Positions 24,810-34,734 of a stretch of 41,587 nucleotides of DNA are shown in pieces. The DNA lies in the NCBI GenBank assembly GCA_016223045.1, contig JACRPT010000131.1, positions 1 through 41,587 of the forward strand, given 5' to 3'. Position 1 is the stretch's first letter; every line of letters begins with the position of its first letter. The position numbers and the translations under genes are program-made. The notes under the pieces are model-generated. The model saw only the letters and a list, made by a program, of their open reading frames with translations. It searched no databases and was not told the origin of the DNA. This stretch comes from Candidatus Eiseniibacteriota bacterium (GTDB lineage Bacteria; Eisenbacteria; RBG-16-71-46).

Positions 24810-25922
24810 ATGGGCATGGAGCCCAACGCCATCTTCCGCCGCTGGCTCATCGGTTTCTCCTGCACCGTCCTCGGCGCCGCGGCCCTGGCGGGCGCCTCCC
24901 ACTTCGCCGAGCTCTGCGCCCTGCTCCGCCGCACCCTCCACGGCCTGACCGGCGTGGCGCTCGCGGTCCTGCTGTTCACGTCCGCGGCGCGCGCCAACGA
25001 GCTGGCGGGTGTGCCGGGCGCGGCGGACCCGGGCTTCGTCATCCACGGTGCCGCCGAGACGCTGCGCGACTACTGCGCCACCGACGGGAACGGCGTGACC
25101 TGGCTCGCGCTGCCGGGCGGCGCCCGCTACGAGCTGGTCACCTCGACCAGCGATCCGGCCATCGCGAATCCCGGCGACGGCGCGTTCCACGCCTACGACG
25201 TGGCCGAGATCCAGGCCGCCCTCGCCGCGGTGCGCTTCCCGCTTCAGGGCGTCACGGCCGAGATCTTCGTGCTCCCGTACCCGCGGCGCTCCGGCCTCGA
25301 GTCCGCGGCCGGGCCCGGGCTGGTCCTGCTCTCGCCCGGCGTGCGGCCGCTGAGCCCCGAGCACCAGCACGCCGAGTTCACGCACGAGCTGGGGCACGTG
25401 GTCCAGTACCGGCGCCTGCCCGACCGTGATGTCCGGGGCTGGGAGTCCTACCGCAGCCTCCGCGGCATCGGCGACGCCACCGTCTACAACGCCGCCGCGC
25501 CGCACGCCGACCGTCCGCACGAGATCTTCGCCGAGGACTTCCGCGCGCTGTTCGGCGACGGGCTCGCCAACACCACGGGCACCATCGAGAACCCCGACCT
25601 GCCGCCACCCGCGCAGGTCCGCGGCCTCGCCGAGTTCATGCGCGGGCTCGCGGAGGCGCCGCTGGCGCCGGCGCTGGCGGCCACCCCGAACCCCGCGCGC
25701 GGCCCGCTCACCTTCTCGCGTCCCGGCGCGGTCGCGGTGCCGCTCGACCTCTTCGACGCGGCCGGCCGCCGCATCGTCTCGCTCGCGCCGCAACGGGTGC
25801 CGGGCGGCGTGCAGTGGAGCTGGGACCGGCGCGACGCCAGGGGCGCGCGGGCCGGCGCGGGCGTGGTGTTCGCGCGGGCGCGCGACGGCGGGGCGCCGCT
25901 GCGGGTGACGCTGCTGCCGTAG
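24810..25922 (+). CDS. Secreted HELGH zinc metalloprotease-like protein with sorting domain
   Basis: 370 residues. Two hydrophobic stretches occur at 11-30 and 45-61; the second, ending SAARANE, looks like the true signal peptide, so the real start may be later than the ATG at 24810. The motif H192ELGH196 with a nearby HEIFAEDFRALFG (236-249) fits a zincin with a downstream Glu or Asp ligand. Residues about 285-370 form a FlgD-like sorting module (TPNPARGPLTF, FDAAGRRIVSL, GVVFARARDGG). Probably a surface or secreted peptidase; no specific family was assigned. Confidence 0.7.
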   Translation: MGMEPNAIFRRWLIGFSCTVLGAAALAGASHFAELCALLRRTLHGLTGVALAVLLFTSAARANELAGVPGAADPGFVIHGAAETLRDYCATDGNGVTWLALPGGARYELVTSTSDPAIANPGDGAFHAYDVAEIQAALAAVRFPLQGVTAEIFVLPYPRRSGLESAAGPGLVLLSPGVRPLSPEHQHAEFTHELGHVVQYRRLPDRDVRGWESYRSLRGIGDATVYNAAAPHADRPHEIFAEDFRALFGDGLANTTGTIENPDLPPPAQVRGLAEFMRGLAEAPLAPALAATPNPARGPLTFSRPGAVAVPLDLFDAAGRRIVSLAPQRVPGGVQWSWDRRDARGARAGAGVVFARARDGGAPLRVTLLP

Positions 25923-25973
25923 CGCCGGCGCCGGCCGTTCCCCGCGCCGCCCGGCAGGGACTCCGCGGAGCCG

Positions 25974-26678
25974 CTACGGCTGCGGGAACAGCGTGACGAG
26001 GTCGAAGTCGGGCGAGATGGCGCGCGCGCGCTGATCGCCCAGCCCGGCGAAGTTGCGCACCGCATCGAACACCGAGCGGGGCAGCCCGGTGACGATGCCG
26101 AAGCCCGAGCGGCCCTTCTCGCGCACCTCGCCCGAGAGCCAGCCCTCGACCTCCGCGACGTCCTCCACCGAGAGCGGTTTCAGCGCGGCCGACACCACCA
26201 CGTAGTAGCGCTGCCCGGGCCGCAGCCGCCCCACCCGCTCGACCGGCAGCGCCAGCGGCCGCTCGAGCACGGCGCGCACCGAGTCGAGGCTCGAGATGAC
26301 GACCGGCGGCGAGCCGGCGCGCTCGATGCGGTAGCTCTCGCCCCACACCTCGTAGCGGATGCGGATCGCGGCGTCGAAGCTGCCTTCGAGGCGGTCGAAC
26401 CAGCCGGCGCGCCGACGCCAGGTCTCGGCGTGGAGCGCGAGCGTCGCCGGCATGCCGCGGGCGAGGCTCTCCGCCACGCGCGGCGCGAGCAGGTCGGAGA
26501 GCCGCACGTCCATCCAGACGTAGCCGGCGCGCTCGCGCGGGGGATCCAGCGCCATCTCGAGCGCGCTCGCGCCGCCCGCCGCGGCCAGCGCGCCCAGCAC
26601 GAGCAGCACCGACAGACCCCGGCGGGCAGGGCACGGGCGCGGGGCCTGCGGGGGGCGGTCGGGGAGCGCCGGGGGCAC
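25974..26678 (-). CDS. DUF4390-like exported protein
   Basis: About 234 residues from GTG at 26678, 13 nt after the upstream stop; a later start is possible. A signal-like helix (LSVLLVLGALAAAGGASA) precedes a beta-rich domain: VRLSDLLAPRVAESLARGMPATL, RIRYEVWGESYRI, then LRPGQRYYVVVSAALKPLSVEDV. This layout matches DUF4390 proteins, which in many beta-proteobacteria sit next to an NtrYX-type two-component pair. Here the pair lies upstream on the same strand, separated by the barrel gene. Function unknown; probably periplasmic. Confidence 0.7.
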   Translation of the reverse strand: MPPALPDRPPQAPRPCPARRGLSVLLVLGALAAAGGASALEMALDPPRERAGYVWMDVRLSDLLAPRVAESLARGMPATLALHAETWRRRAGWFDRLEGSFDAAIRIRYEVWGESYRIERAGSPPVVISSLDSVRAVLERPLALPVERVGRLRPGQRYYVVVSAALKPLSVEDVAEVEGWLSGEVREKGRSGFGIVTGLPRSVFDAVRNFAGLGDQRARAISPDFDLVTLFPQP

Positions 26679-26691
26679 GAGGGGTCCGGGG

Positions 26692-27978
26692 TCAGAAGGG
26701 GCGCTGGATCCTGACGCTGATGACGAAGTCCGAGCGCGGCTGCTGCAGGTTCTTCGCGAAGTACACGCGCAGGTCGTCCTCCGAGGTGCCGAGGCCGAAG
26801 CCGCCGTCGGCCTGCAGGCGCTGCCTGCGCACGTCCCACTGGTGTTCCGGGTTGGTCCACGCGCGGCCCGCGTCCACGAAGGCGATGGCGTGGAGCCCGC
26901 CCTCGAGCGCGCCGGTGCGCAGGCGCCACAGCCCGATCGAGTACTCGGCCTGGCCCAGCAGCAGCTGGTCGCCGCGGTACTGGGCGAAGGCGTGCGCCCG
27001 CAGGCCGTCCACCCCGCCCGCCGTGAACTGCTTCTGCGCCGGCAGCGCGCCGGCCGCGGTGGTGCCGCCCACCGCGCGCAGCGCCAGCGTGGTGGCGGGC
27101 GAGAGCCGCACCACGCTGCGCACGTCGGCGAGCGCGCGGTCGTAGCGGAAGTCGCCCCCCAGCCGGTCGCCGGCGTGCTCCAGCTCGATCCAGTGGTAGA
27201 GGCCCGCGCGCGTGCGGTGCGTGCGGTGGGCGAGGCGCTCGAGCCGCAGCAGCACGGCGTGGACCTGGCCTTCGGCGACCTGCGGATTGTCGCGCAGCTC
27301 GCGGTCGCGGAGGAAGAAGGAGCGCGTGCCGCGCCACAGCGGCAGCGAGCGGTAGTCGTCGTTGCGCGCGTGGATGCTGACCGTGGAGAAGTCGGGCACG
27401 CGCCAGGCCACGTAGGCGCCGAAGCCCTCGCGCTCGAAGTAGTCGCGGTAGTCCTGGCGGCCGAACAGCAGCGCCAGGCTGTTCTCGACGTCGTCCACCT
27501 GCTGCAGCTCGCTGTGGTCGGTGCGTCGCACCATCGAGACCCCGAGCGCGACACGCCCGCGGGGCAGCAGCGGCTGCTCGAGCTGGGCGCCGTAGAGCCA
27601 GCGCTCCCGGCCGGTCGCGTACTCGACGCGCGCGCCGAGCCGCGGGAACATCGAGTTCGGGACCTGGGCCTCGTAGGCGAGCCCCGGCCGCGCCGGGTCC
27701 ACGCGGTTGTAGTCGAACAGCAGGGTCAGCTTCTGGTGGTCACGGTTGTCGTCACGCCACTGCTCGGACTCGGTGAGCAGCCGCTCGCCGAACGGGGCGC
27801 GCAGCCACTCGCCCTCGTCCGCGAAGTCCGAGTCGGGCGCGGCCGCCGGTGCGGTCGGGACCTGCGGGCTGAACGCCAGCGTGTCGGCCGGCGCGCCTAG
27901 CTCGTCCGCCCGCGCCGGCACGCCGGCTGCGGCGGCGCAGAGCGCCAGAACGGTCAGTGTGAGAAGGCGGGGTTTCAC
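26692..27978 (-). CDS. Omp85/TamA-like outer-membrane beta-barrel protein
   Basis: 428 residues from a GTG start behind GGAGGTGCC. A signal peptide ends near VPARADE. The remainder alternates like barrel strands; the segment FTAGGVDGLRAHAFAQYRGD followed by LLLGQAEYSIGL resembles the conserved 'GG...LRGY...GD' and following strand of BamA/TamA-type barrels. It ends in VRIQRPF with a terminal aromatic. No POTRA domains are evident, so it would be a barrel-only member. Possibly involved in envelope biogenesis together with the DUF4390-like protein. Classification as Omp85-like is moderately certain. Confidence 0.68.
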   Translation of the reverse strand: MKPRLLTLTVLALCAAAAGVPARADELGAPADTLAFSPQVPTAPAAAPDSDFADEGEWLRAPFGERLLTESEQWRDDNRDHQKLTLLFDYNRVDPARPGLAYEAQVPNSMFPRLGARVEYATGRERWLYGAQLEQPLLPRGRVALGVSMVRRTDHSELQQVDDVENSLALLFGRQDYRDYFEREGFGAYVAWRVPDFSTVSIHARNDDYRSLPLWRGTRSFFLRDRELRDNPQVAEGQVHAVLLRLERLAHRTHRTRAGLYHWIELEHAGDRLGGDFRYDRALADVRSVVRLSPATTLALRAVGGTTAAGALPAQKQFTAGGVDGLRAHAFAQYRGDQLLLGQAEYSIGLWRLRTGALEGGLHAIAFVDAGRAWTNPEHQWDVRRQRLQADGGFGLGTSEDDLRVYFAKNLQQPRSDFVISVRIQRPF

Positions 27979-28173
27979 GGCACCTCCAGGATGGGGTCAG
28001 GAGCGCGGGGATGGTAACGCAAGCCGCGTACCCGCGTGCGGGCCCGAGCGCGTCGTGGCGCTCGAAGGGGATGCGGCCCGCGGCCGCCGGGTTTCGGCGC
28101 GGCCTGTGGCGCGGTCGCCACGCCCGCGCCGCACGGCGGCCGCGCCGACGGCGCCACGCGACCGGTCCGGAGC

Positions 28174-28298
28174 GCGCGACTCTGCGTCCTGGCGGACCGC
28201 CCGACTCTGCGTCGGTCCGGATTGCCCGACTCCGCTTCGGTCCGGAGCGCGCGACTCTGCGTCCTGGCGGACCGCCCGACTCTGCGTCGGTCCGGACC
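28174..28298. repeat. Tandem array of five 25-bp units
   Basis: Units begin at 28174, 28199, 28224, 28249 and 28274, each of the form GC(G/C)CGACTCTGCGTC followed by CTGGCGGACC or GGTCCGGANN. Units 1 and 4 are identical, so a 75-bp higher-order period exists; a sixth, degenerate unit overlaps the stop of the sigma-54 activator. The surrounding 27979-28305 gap has no gene. Confidence 0.85.
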
Positions 28299-28305
28299 GC
28301 CCGGC

Positions 28306-29648
<1,343 letters not shown>

Positions 29649-29652
<4 letters not shown>

Positions 29653-31172
29653 CCGGTCCCGGCCTCGCGGCCGTCCTCCAGGTCGAGGGGCAGCGTGAGG
29701 CGGGCGCACGCCCCGCCGCCCTCGCGGTTCTCGAGCGTCACGCCACCGCCGTGCTGGCGCGCCACGTCGCGGACCAGCGAGAGCCCCAGTCCGCTGCCGC
29801 GGTCCTTGGTGCTCACGTACGGGTCGAAGGCGCGCTCCGCCAGCCCGGGCGGCAGCCCCGGCCCGCGGTCCAGCACTTCCAGCACCGCCAGGGCGCCCTC
29901 GGCGCGCGTGCGGATCTCGACCGGCGCCTCCGGGCCCGCCTCGCAGGCGTTGATCACCAGGTTGTGCACCGCACGCGAGAGCAGCAGGCGGTCGCCCCGC
30001 ACCCGCAGCGGCTCTCCGCCGAGCGCGAGCCGCACCGCGCCGGGCTCGTGGAGCGCCGCCGCCGCGCGCGCCACCTCGCCGAGGTCGAGCGGCACGATCC
30101 GCGGCTCGGGCAGGCGCGCGTACTGCGAGAACTGCTCCGCCATGGTGGCGAGATTCTCGAGCTCCAGCAGGATCGCGTCGAGGCTCTGCTGCACCGCCTG
30201 CCGCTCGGGTTCCGGCACCAGCGCGGCGCGGCGCTGCACCCGGTGCAGGGCGTAGCGCAGCGTGGTCAGAGGATTCTTGATCTCGTGCGCGACGCGACGC
30301 GCGACCTCGCGCCAGGCCGCCTCGCGCTCGGCCTGCTTGAGCGCCTCGCGCGCCGCCGCGAGCCGCCCGGTCATGGCGTTGAAGGCGAGCGCGAGGGTGC
30401 GCAGCTCGCGCGCCCCGTGCGCCCGCAGGCGCACGGTGAGGTCGCCGCCCGCGACCCGCTCGAGCGCCGCCGCCAGCTCGCTCAGCGGGCGGGTGAGCGG
30501 ACGCGCGAGGACCGCGGACAGCAGCACCGCGAGCGCGGCGAGCGCCACCATGAGACCGGATACCAGCAGCCAGGTGTAGGGGCGCTGCACGTCCACCATG
30601 ACACCGAGCCGGCTGTAGTGGCTGCGGCCCTCGCTCACGCGGGCCACGTCGGCGAAGAAGTCGGGCGGCACCCACATGCCGGCCACCAGCACGTGCGCCG
30701 AATCGAGCGGCGTGGCCGCCGCCAGCGCCCCGCGCGGCGAGTGGAGCACGCGGCCCGCGGCCAGCGCGGCGTCGATCTCGGGTCCGAGATCCACGCCGCG
30801 CGCTTCGATCACACCGGGCGGCACGACCTGGTCGATGCGTTCCCAGCGACCGCCGTGGCGGCGGTAGAGCTGCATGAAGTCGAGGCCCGAAGCGCGCAGC
30901 CCCTCGCGCACCGCCGCGCGCCGTTCGGGCGCGAGGACCGCCGGCGGCAGCGCCGCGACCCAGTCTTCGGCCCGCGCGGTGACCGTGGCCTCCATGCGCA
31001 CGAGCGCGGTCTTGCTCGTCTGCAGCGCCGATTCGAGCGCGCGGTCCACACCCGGGCGGAACCAGTGCGCGGTGGCGCGGTCGAGCTGCACCAGCGTGAA
31101 GGCGGTGAAGACGGCGGTGGGGAGCAGCGCCAGCGCCAGCAGCGCGAGGACCAGCCGGGCGCGGAGGGTCAC
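29649..31172 (-). CDS. NtrY-like membrane sensor histidine kinase
   Basis: About 507 residues from GTG at 31172. Two membrane helices (about 5-28 and 200-222) enclose an extracytoplasmic sensor of about 170 residues. HAMP (about 222-275), a dimerisation domain with phospho-acceptor H296 (RRVAHEIKNPL), then ATPase motifs: N box LVINACEAG, G1 DRGPGLP, F box AFDPYVSTK, G2 GSGLGLSLV. It is the cognate kinase of the overlapping response regulator. The start has a weak ribosome-binding site, 25 nt after rlmN, so the exact N-terminus is uncertain. Confidence 0.9.
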
Positions 31173-31197
31173 GGCAACGGCGCGACCGGGGTGCCGG

Positions 31198-32271
31198 TCA
31201 AGGCTCGGTGCCCAGACCGCCGAGCTGCCCGCACGCCGCCCAGATCTCATCGCCCATGGTCTGGCGCACCGTCACCGCCGGGGCTCGCGGATAGAGCCGC
31301 GCGGCGAACGCCTCGACCGCGTCGGGGCCGGGGCGCCGCCACGACAGGCCGGGCACCGGGTTGTAGGGGATGAGGTTGATCTTGCTGGGCAGCTCGCGCG
31401 CGAAGGCGGCGAGGCGGTCGGCGTCGTCGGGGCCGTCGTTGACGCCGGCGATGAGCGTGTACTCGATGGTGACGCGCCGGCCCGTGCGCTGGCCGTAGGC
31501 CTTCGCCGCCGCCAGCAGCCCGGCCAGCGGCCAGCGCCGGTTGACCGGAACCAGCTGGTCGCGCAACGCGTCGGTGGTGGCGTGGAGCGACACCGCGAGG
31601 CCCAGTTGCAGGCCCTCCTCGGCGAGCTGTGCGATCTGCGGCACCAGCCCGCTGGTCGAGACGGTGATGCGGCGCGCACCGAGGTTCAGGCCCTGCGGAT
31701 CGTGCAGGATGCGGATGGCCTCCAGCACCGCGTGGTAGTTCGCCAGCGGCTCGCCCATCCCCATGAACACGATGTTGAAACGCTCGTCCTGCCAGCCGTG
31801 GAGGTCGCCCATGGCGATCACCTGCGCCACGATCTCCTCGGGCCTGAGGTTGCGCTTCAGCCCCATCAGCCCGGTGGCGCAGAACGAGCACCGCAGCGCG
31901 CAGCCGATCTGGCTCGACAGGCAGAAGGTCAGCCGGCGCGCGGTGCGCATCGAAACGCACTCGACGCGCGCGCCATCCTCGAGCTCGAGCACCAGCTTGT
32001 GCGTCTCCTGCTGCCGGCTGGCCCGGACCGAGAGGGTGCGCGGCAGGCGCAGGTCGCACACCCGGACGAGGTCGCGGCGCAGCGCCCGGGGCAGGTCGGT
32101 CATGCCTTCGGCATCGCGCAGGCGCTTGTGGTACACCCACGAGAACAACTGGCCGGCGCGGTAGGCGGGGAGGCCGCGTTCGGCGAGACGTTCGGCCAGC
32201 CGGGCGCGCGTCAGCCCGTAGAAGCTGGGCGCCTCGTGCGGGACGAAGGAAGGGCTGGGCAGGCTGGACAT
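31198..32271 (-). CDS. rlmN: 23S rRNA (A2503-C2)/tRNA (A37-C2) methyltransferase RlmN
   Basis: 357 residues, normal length. The radical-SAM cluster is C124-ALR-C128-SF-C131 (CALRCSFC). The N-terminal part shows the accessory domain (FYGLTRARLAERLAERGLPAYRAGQLFSWVY in the ordered family pattern). The second catalytic Cys is C347 in MGDEIWAACGQL. FNIVFMGMGEPLANY and STSGLVPQI complete the signature. It methylates A2503 of 23S rRNA and A37 of some tRNAs. The ATG at 32271 is chosen to match the family; an upstream ATG at 32319 would add 16 residues. It heads the minus-strand NtrYX cluster. Confidence 0.95.
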   Translation of the reverse strand: MSSLPSPSFVPHEAPSFYGLTRARLAERLAERGLPAYRAGQLFSWVYHKRLRDAEGMTDLPRALRRDLVRVCDLRLPRTLSVRASRQQETHKLVLELEDGARVECVSMRTARRLTFCLSSQIGCALRCSFCATGLMGLKRNLRPEEIVAQVIAMGDLHGWQDERFNIVFMGMGEPLANYHAVLEAIRILHDPQGLNLGARRITVSTSGLVPQIAQLAEEGLQLGLAVSLHATTDALRDQLVPVNRRWPLAGLLAAAKAYGQRTGRRVTIEYTLIAGVNDGPDDADRLAAFARELPSKINLIPYNPVPGLSWRRPGPDAVEAFAARLYPRAPAVTVRQTMGDEIWAACGQLGGLGTEP

Positions 32272-32323
32272 GGGAGCTTTCCGGGCGCGGGAAGGTGCCG
32301 CGAAAACTAGCAGAGCCAAATCA

Positions 32324-32355
32324 TTGCGGTCAATCCGTCGGAGTGGTATGCATAC
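32324..32355 (+). promoter_or_regulatory. Promoter with overlapping palindromic operator
   Basis: TTGCGG (32324-32329), 17-bp spacer, TATGCA (32347-32352). The -10 box is embedded in the perfect palindrome GTATGCATAC (32346-32355). A transcription start near 32358 would make the ArsR-type gene leaderless. The site is a natural candidate for autoregulation. Confidence 0.45.
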
Positions 32356-32357
32356 TC

Positions 32358-32921
32358 ATGCACATGGATGATCAGGACGAACATCAGACTCGCGCGCGGC
32401 GGCTGCTGGCGTGCCTGGGCGTGGCCTCGAGGTTCCGGCTGATGCGCTCGCTCACCGGCTGCGAGCGGTGCGTGACCGAGCTGGCGGTCGAGGTCGGGCT
32501 CTCCCAGTCCTGCACCACGCGGCACCTGCAGTCGCTCCAGCGTGAGGGACTGGTGCACGGCGTCCGCCAGGGCAAGCGGGTGGTATTCCGCGCCCTGCTC
32601 GACGACGCGCACGTGGGGGTCCTGCTCGCCTGGGTGCTGGCTTCGCCCGGCGCATCCGCCGGGCCGGTTGCCGGCTCAGCCACCCATGGGGATCTCGAGG
32701 GACGCGCGCCGGCCAGCCGCGCGCCGCGGCCGCGGCGCCCGAAGCGCGCTGCGGCGAGGCCGCACCCTCACGGCCCGTCGCCCGCCGGGGCGGGCGCCCC
32801 CGGGGCGGCCACGGAGCCGGCTGCTGACGACCCGTCCAGGGCGGGTGGTGGGGCCGCGCGCGAGGACGCCAGGCCGCCCGCGCTGCTTCGGCGCGGCGAT
32901 CTGGAGGACTACCTGCTTTGA
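32358..32921 (+). CDS. ArsR-family winged-helix regulator with low-complexity tail
   Basis: 187 residues. Residues about 8-90 form the ArsR helix-turn-helix: LLACLGVASRFRLMRSL, CERCVTELAVEVGLSQSCTTRHLQSLQREGLV and the wing GVRQGKRVVFRALL. CERC (CxxC) near residue 33 could bind a metal or thiol, as in some ArsR members. Residues 95-187 are Ala/Pro/Arg/Gly-rich and unlike the family, which normally ends near residue 110; the end LLRRGDLEDYLL looks structured. The stop overlaps a possible TTG start of the next gene (TTGA). The ligand is unknown. Confidence 0.85.
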   Translation: MHMDDQDEHQTRARRLLACLGVASRFRLMRSLTGCERCVTELAVEVGLSQSCTTRHLQSLQREGLVHGVRQGKRVVFRALLDDAHVGVLLAWVLASPGASAGPVAGSATHGDLEGRAPASRAPRPRRPKRAAARPHPHGPSPAGAGAPGAATEPAADDPSRAGGGAAREDARPPALLRRGDLEDYLL

Positions 32922-32935
32922 GCACCACGGGACGC

Positions 32936-33898
32936 ATGCGTGTCGGTGCAATTGATATCGGCTCGAACTCAATCCGCCTGCTGGTGGCGGACGTGGAAGG
33001 CCGCGGCGAGGGTCCCGGCGGCGTCGAGACGGTGGCACGGGCAGGGGAGGTCTGCCGGCTGGGCCGTGGCGTTGGCCGGTCCGGCGCCATCGCCGAGGAC
33101 CTGGCGCAGCGGGCCGGCGCACTGGCCGGCGAGTTCGCGCGCCGAGCGCGGGCGCTGGGGGCGCGGCACATCGTCCTGGGCGCCACGGCCGCCATCCGCA
33201 ACGCGACCAACGGCACGGAGGTGGCGGACATCATCGGGCGCCAGGTCGGGCTGCCGGTCCGCGTCCTGAGCGGCGACCAGGAGGCGCAGCTGGTCTACCG
33301 CTCGGTGGTGCTCGGTCTCGGTGCGAGAGCCTCGCGCAACGCCTGCATCGTCTTCGACATCGGCGGGGGCAGCACGGAAGTGGTGAGCGGTGTCGGCGCC
33401 GGAGCCGGACGCTGGACCAGCCTCCCGTTCGGGGCGGTAAGCCTGACCGAGGCGTTCCTGCATTCGAATCCTCCGGCGGATCACGAAGTCCGGGCCCTGC
33501 GTGGCGAGGTCCGTCGCGAAGTCATGCATGGCTGTGCATCAATGCCGGAGCGGGTGCCCCTGCTGGCCGGGGTGGGCGGCACGGTCACGGTCCTGGCAGC
33601 GCTCGACCGCGGCATCGAGGCCTACGACCCGTCGCTGCTCGAGGGCTGGTCGGTGCGCCGCGAGCGGCTGGCCGAGCTGGTGGCACGCATCGTCGGCGCG
33701 CGCCACGAGGAGCGCATGGACTGGCCGATCATCGGCGAGGGCCGCGCCGACATCGTGGCGGCCGGGGCTCTGGCGGTCGAGATCCTGGTCGAGCGCTTCC
33801 CCTCGGCGGGGCTGGTGTGCTCGACCCAGGGCCTGCGCTACGGACTGGTCCGCATCGCCGCCGAGGAATCCCGCGCCGATGTCAGGCCGCGGGACTGA
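32936..33898 (+). CDS. Exopolyphosphatase / pppGpp phosphatase (Ppx/GppA family)
   Basis: 320 residues from ATG at 32936; a TTG at 32918 that overlaps the regulator stop is an alternative. Actin-like ATPase-fold signatures: VGAIDIGSNSIRLLV (phosphate-1), GATAAIRNATNG, LSGDQEAQLVYRSV, FDIGGGSTEVV (phosphate-2) and LAGVGGTVTVLAAL. The length is that of the short, single-module members. It removes terminal phosphate from polyphosphate or pppGpp; which one cannot be told. It probably forms an operon with the ArsR-type gene, which suggests regulated phosphate or alarmone turnover. Confidence 0.92.
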   Translation: MRVGAIDIGSNSIRLLVADVEGRGEGPGGVETVARAGEVCRLGRGVGRSGAIAEDLAQRAGALAGEFARRARALGARHIVLGATAAIRNATNGTEVADIIGRQVGLPVRVLSGDQEAQLVYRSVVLGLGARASRNACIVFDIGGGSTEVVSGVGAGAGRWTSLPFGAVSLTEAFLHSNPPADHEVRALRGEVRREVMHGCASMPERVPLLAGVGGTVTVLAALDRGIEAYDPSLLEGWSVRRERLAELVARIVGARHEERMDWPIIGEGRADIVAAGALAVEILVERFPSAGLVCSTQGLRYGLVRIAAEESRADVRPRD

Positions 33899-34027
33899 GC
33901 GCCGCGCCGCCACCACTCCGGGGGGATCGGGCCCCGACGAGACGCCGGTTCGCTGCCCGGAGCCGCCAGCATGAGACCGCGCCCCCAGGCCGAGCCTGGA
34001 TTCCGCCTCCCCGGCGGCCCGCGGGGC

Positions 34028-34094
34028 AGGTCTGCCTTCACCCGCCCGCAACCCGCCTTCCGGATCTGCCGTCCGCCGGGGGGGCGGCAGACCT
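34028..34094. terminator. Possible terminator hairpin after ppx/gppA-like gene
   Basis: AGGTCTGCC (34028-34036) and GGCAGACCT (34086-34094) form a perfect 9-bp stem around a 49-nt loop. It has no U tract. The rest of 33899-34157 contains no gene. Confidence 0.3.
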
Positions 34095-34157
34095 CGACCC
34101 TCGGGGCCTCCAGTTGCATCTAGAGGGGTGCCAGCACGTGTCTGCGAAACTTCCGCG

Positions 34158-34187
34158 TTGACTGCGGAGCGGGAAGGGGCGGATACT
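34158..34187 (+). promoter_or_regulatory. Putative promoter of the small exported protein gene
   Basis: TTGACT, 18-bp spacer, GATACT (4 of 6 to the -10 consensus), about 118 bp before the ATG at 34306. Confidence 0.4.
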
Positions 34188-34305
34188 CCGTTTGGCGCTG
34201 GAAAAGGTCCCCTCAAGTCTTTCTCTTGGCCCTCCCTGGCGATCTCCGGCCGGAAGGGTGGTCTGGCATTTCTTTACCACCAGTCGTGGAGGGAGCGGGC
34301 GGCGC

Positions 34306-34626
34306 ATGAGGAAAGCGAACAGCAGAGCCCTACTCCTGCTGGTCCTCGTTCCGGTGGTCGCGGTCGCCGTCTGGACGACCGCCCATGCCGCTGCGCCGAC
34401 GGGTCGTTCGACCGCCGACCAGTCGTCCATGGGCGTTCACAAGCCAGGCGCGGCCCCGACTTCCGGCGAACCCGACATTGGTCAGACCTCACACCCTGTC
34501 ACTACCCACGGGCTCCTGAACAGGAATCCGTCGGGGTGGGACGTGTGGGTGTTGGGGCATCCGATCAGGGAGTGGTTCCGGTGGACTGGCAGGGTGGAGG
34601 CAGTGAGGTATCTGGGGCACCGGTAG
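34306..34626 (+). CDS. Small exported protein, 106 aa
   Basis: An N-terminal signal peptide (RKANSRALLLLVLVPVVAVAVWTTAHAAAP) starts at ATG 34306 with GGAGGGA upstream. The mature part is hydrophilic, with a C-terminal WDVWVLGHPIREWFRW segment rich in Trp. No family was recognised and no cysteines are present. It stands alone, with its own promoter candidate, in a stretch of lower GC than its neighbours. The gap 34627-34734 after it holds no gene. Confidence 0.55.
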   Translation: MRKANSRALLLLVLVPVVAVAVWTTAHAAAPTGRSTADQSSMGVHKPGAAPTSGEPDIGQTSHPVTTHGLLNRNPSGWDVWVLGHPIREWFRWTGRVEAVRYLGHR

Positions 34627-34734
34627 CCTCACCTCAGGGTGCGGGGAGGGTGGTCCCAGATTGATGATGAGCGGCGTCCCGGAGTCGAACCGCCGAGGCG
34701 CCTAACCGGGTGTATGTAACCGAGGGTTCGGACA

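Noticed and set aside
28174-28298. The 25-bp array considered as a CRISPR.
   Set aside because: The units are contiguous with no unique spacers, and no cas gene is present.
34668-34710. Minus-strand GGCGGTTCGACTCCGGGACG looks like a tRNA T arm.
   Set aside because: Only three of five T-stem pairs form and no cloverleaf can be drawn around it; at most an old tRNA scrap.
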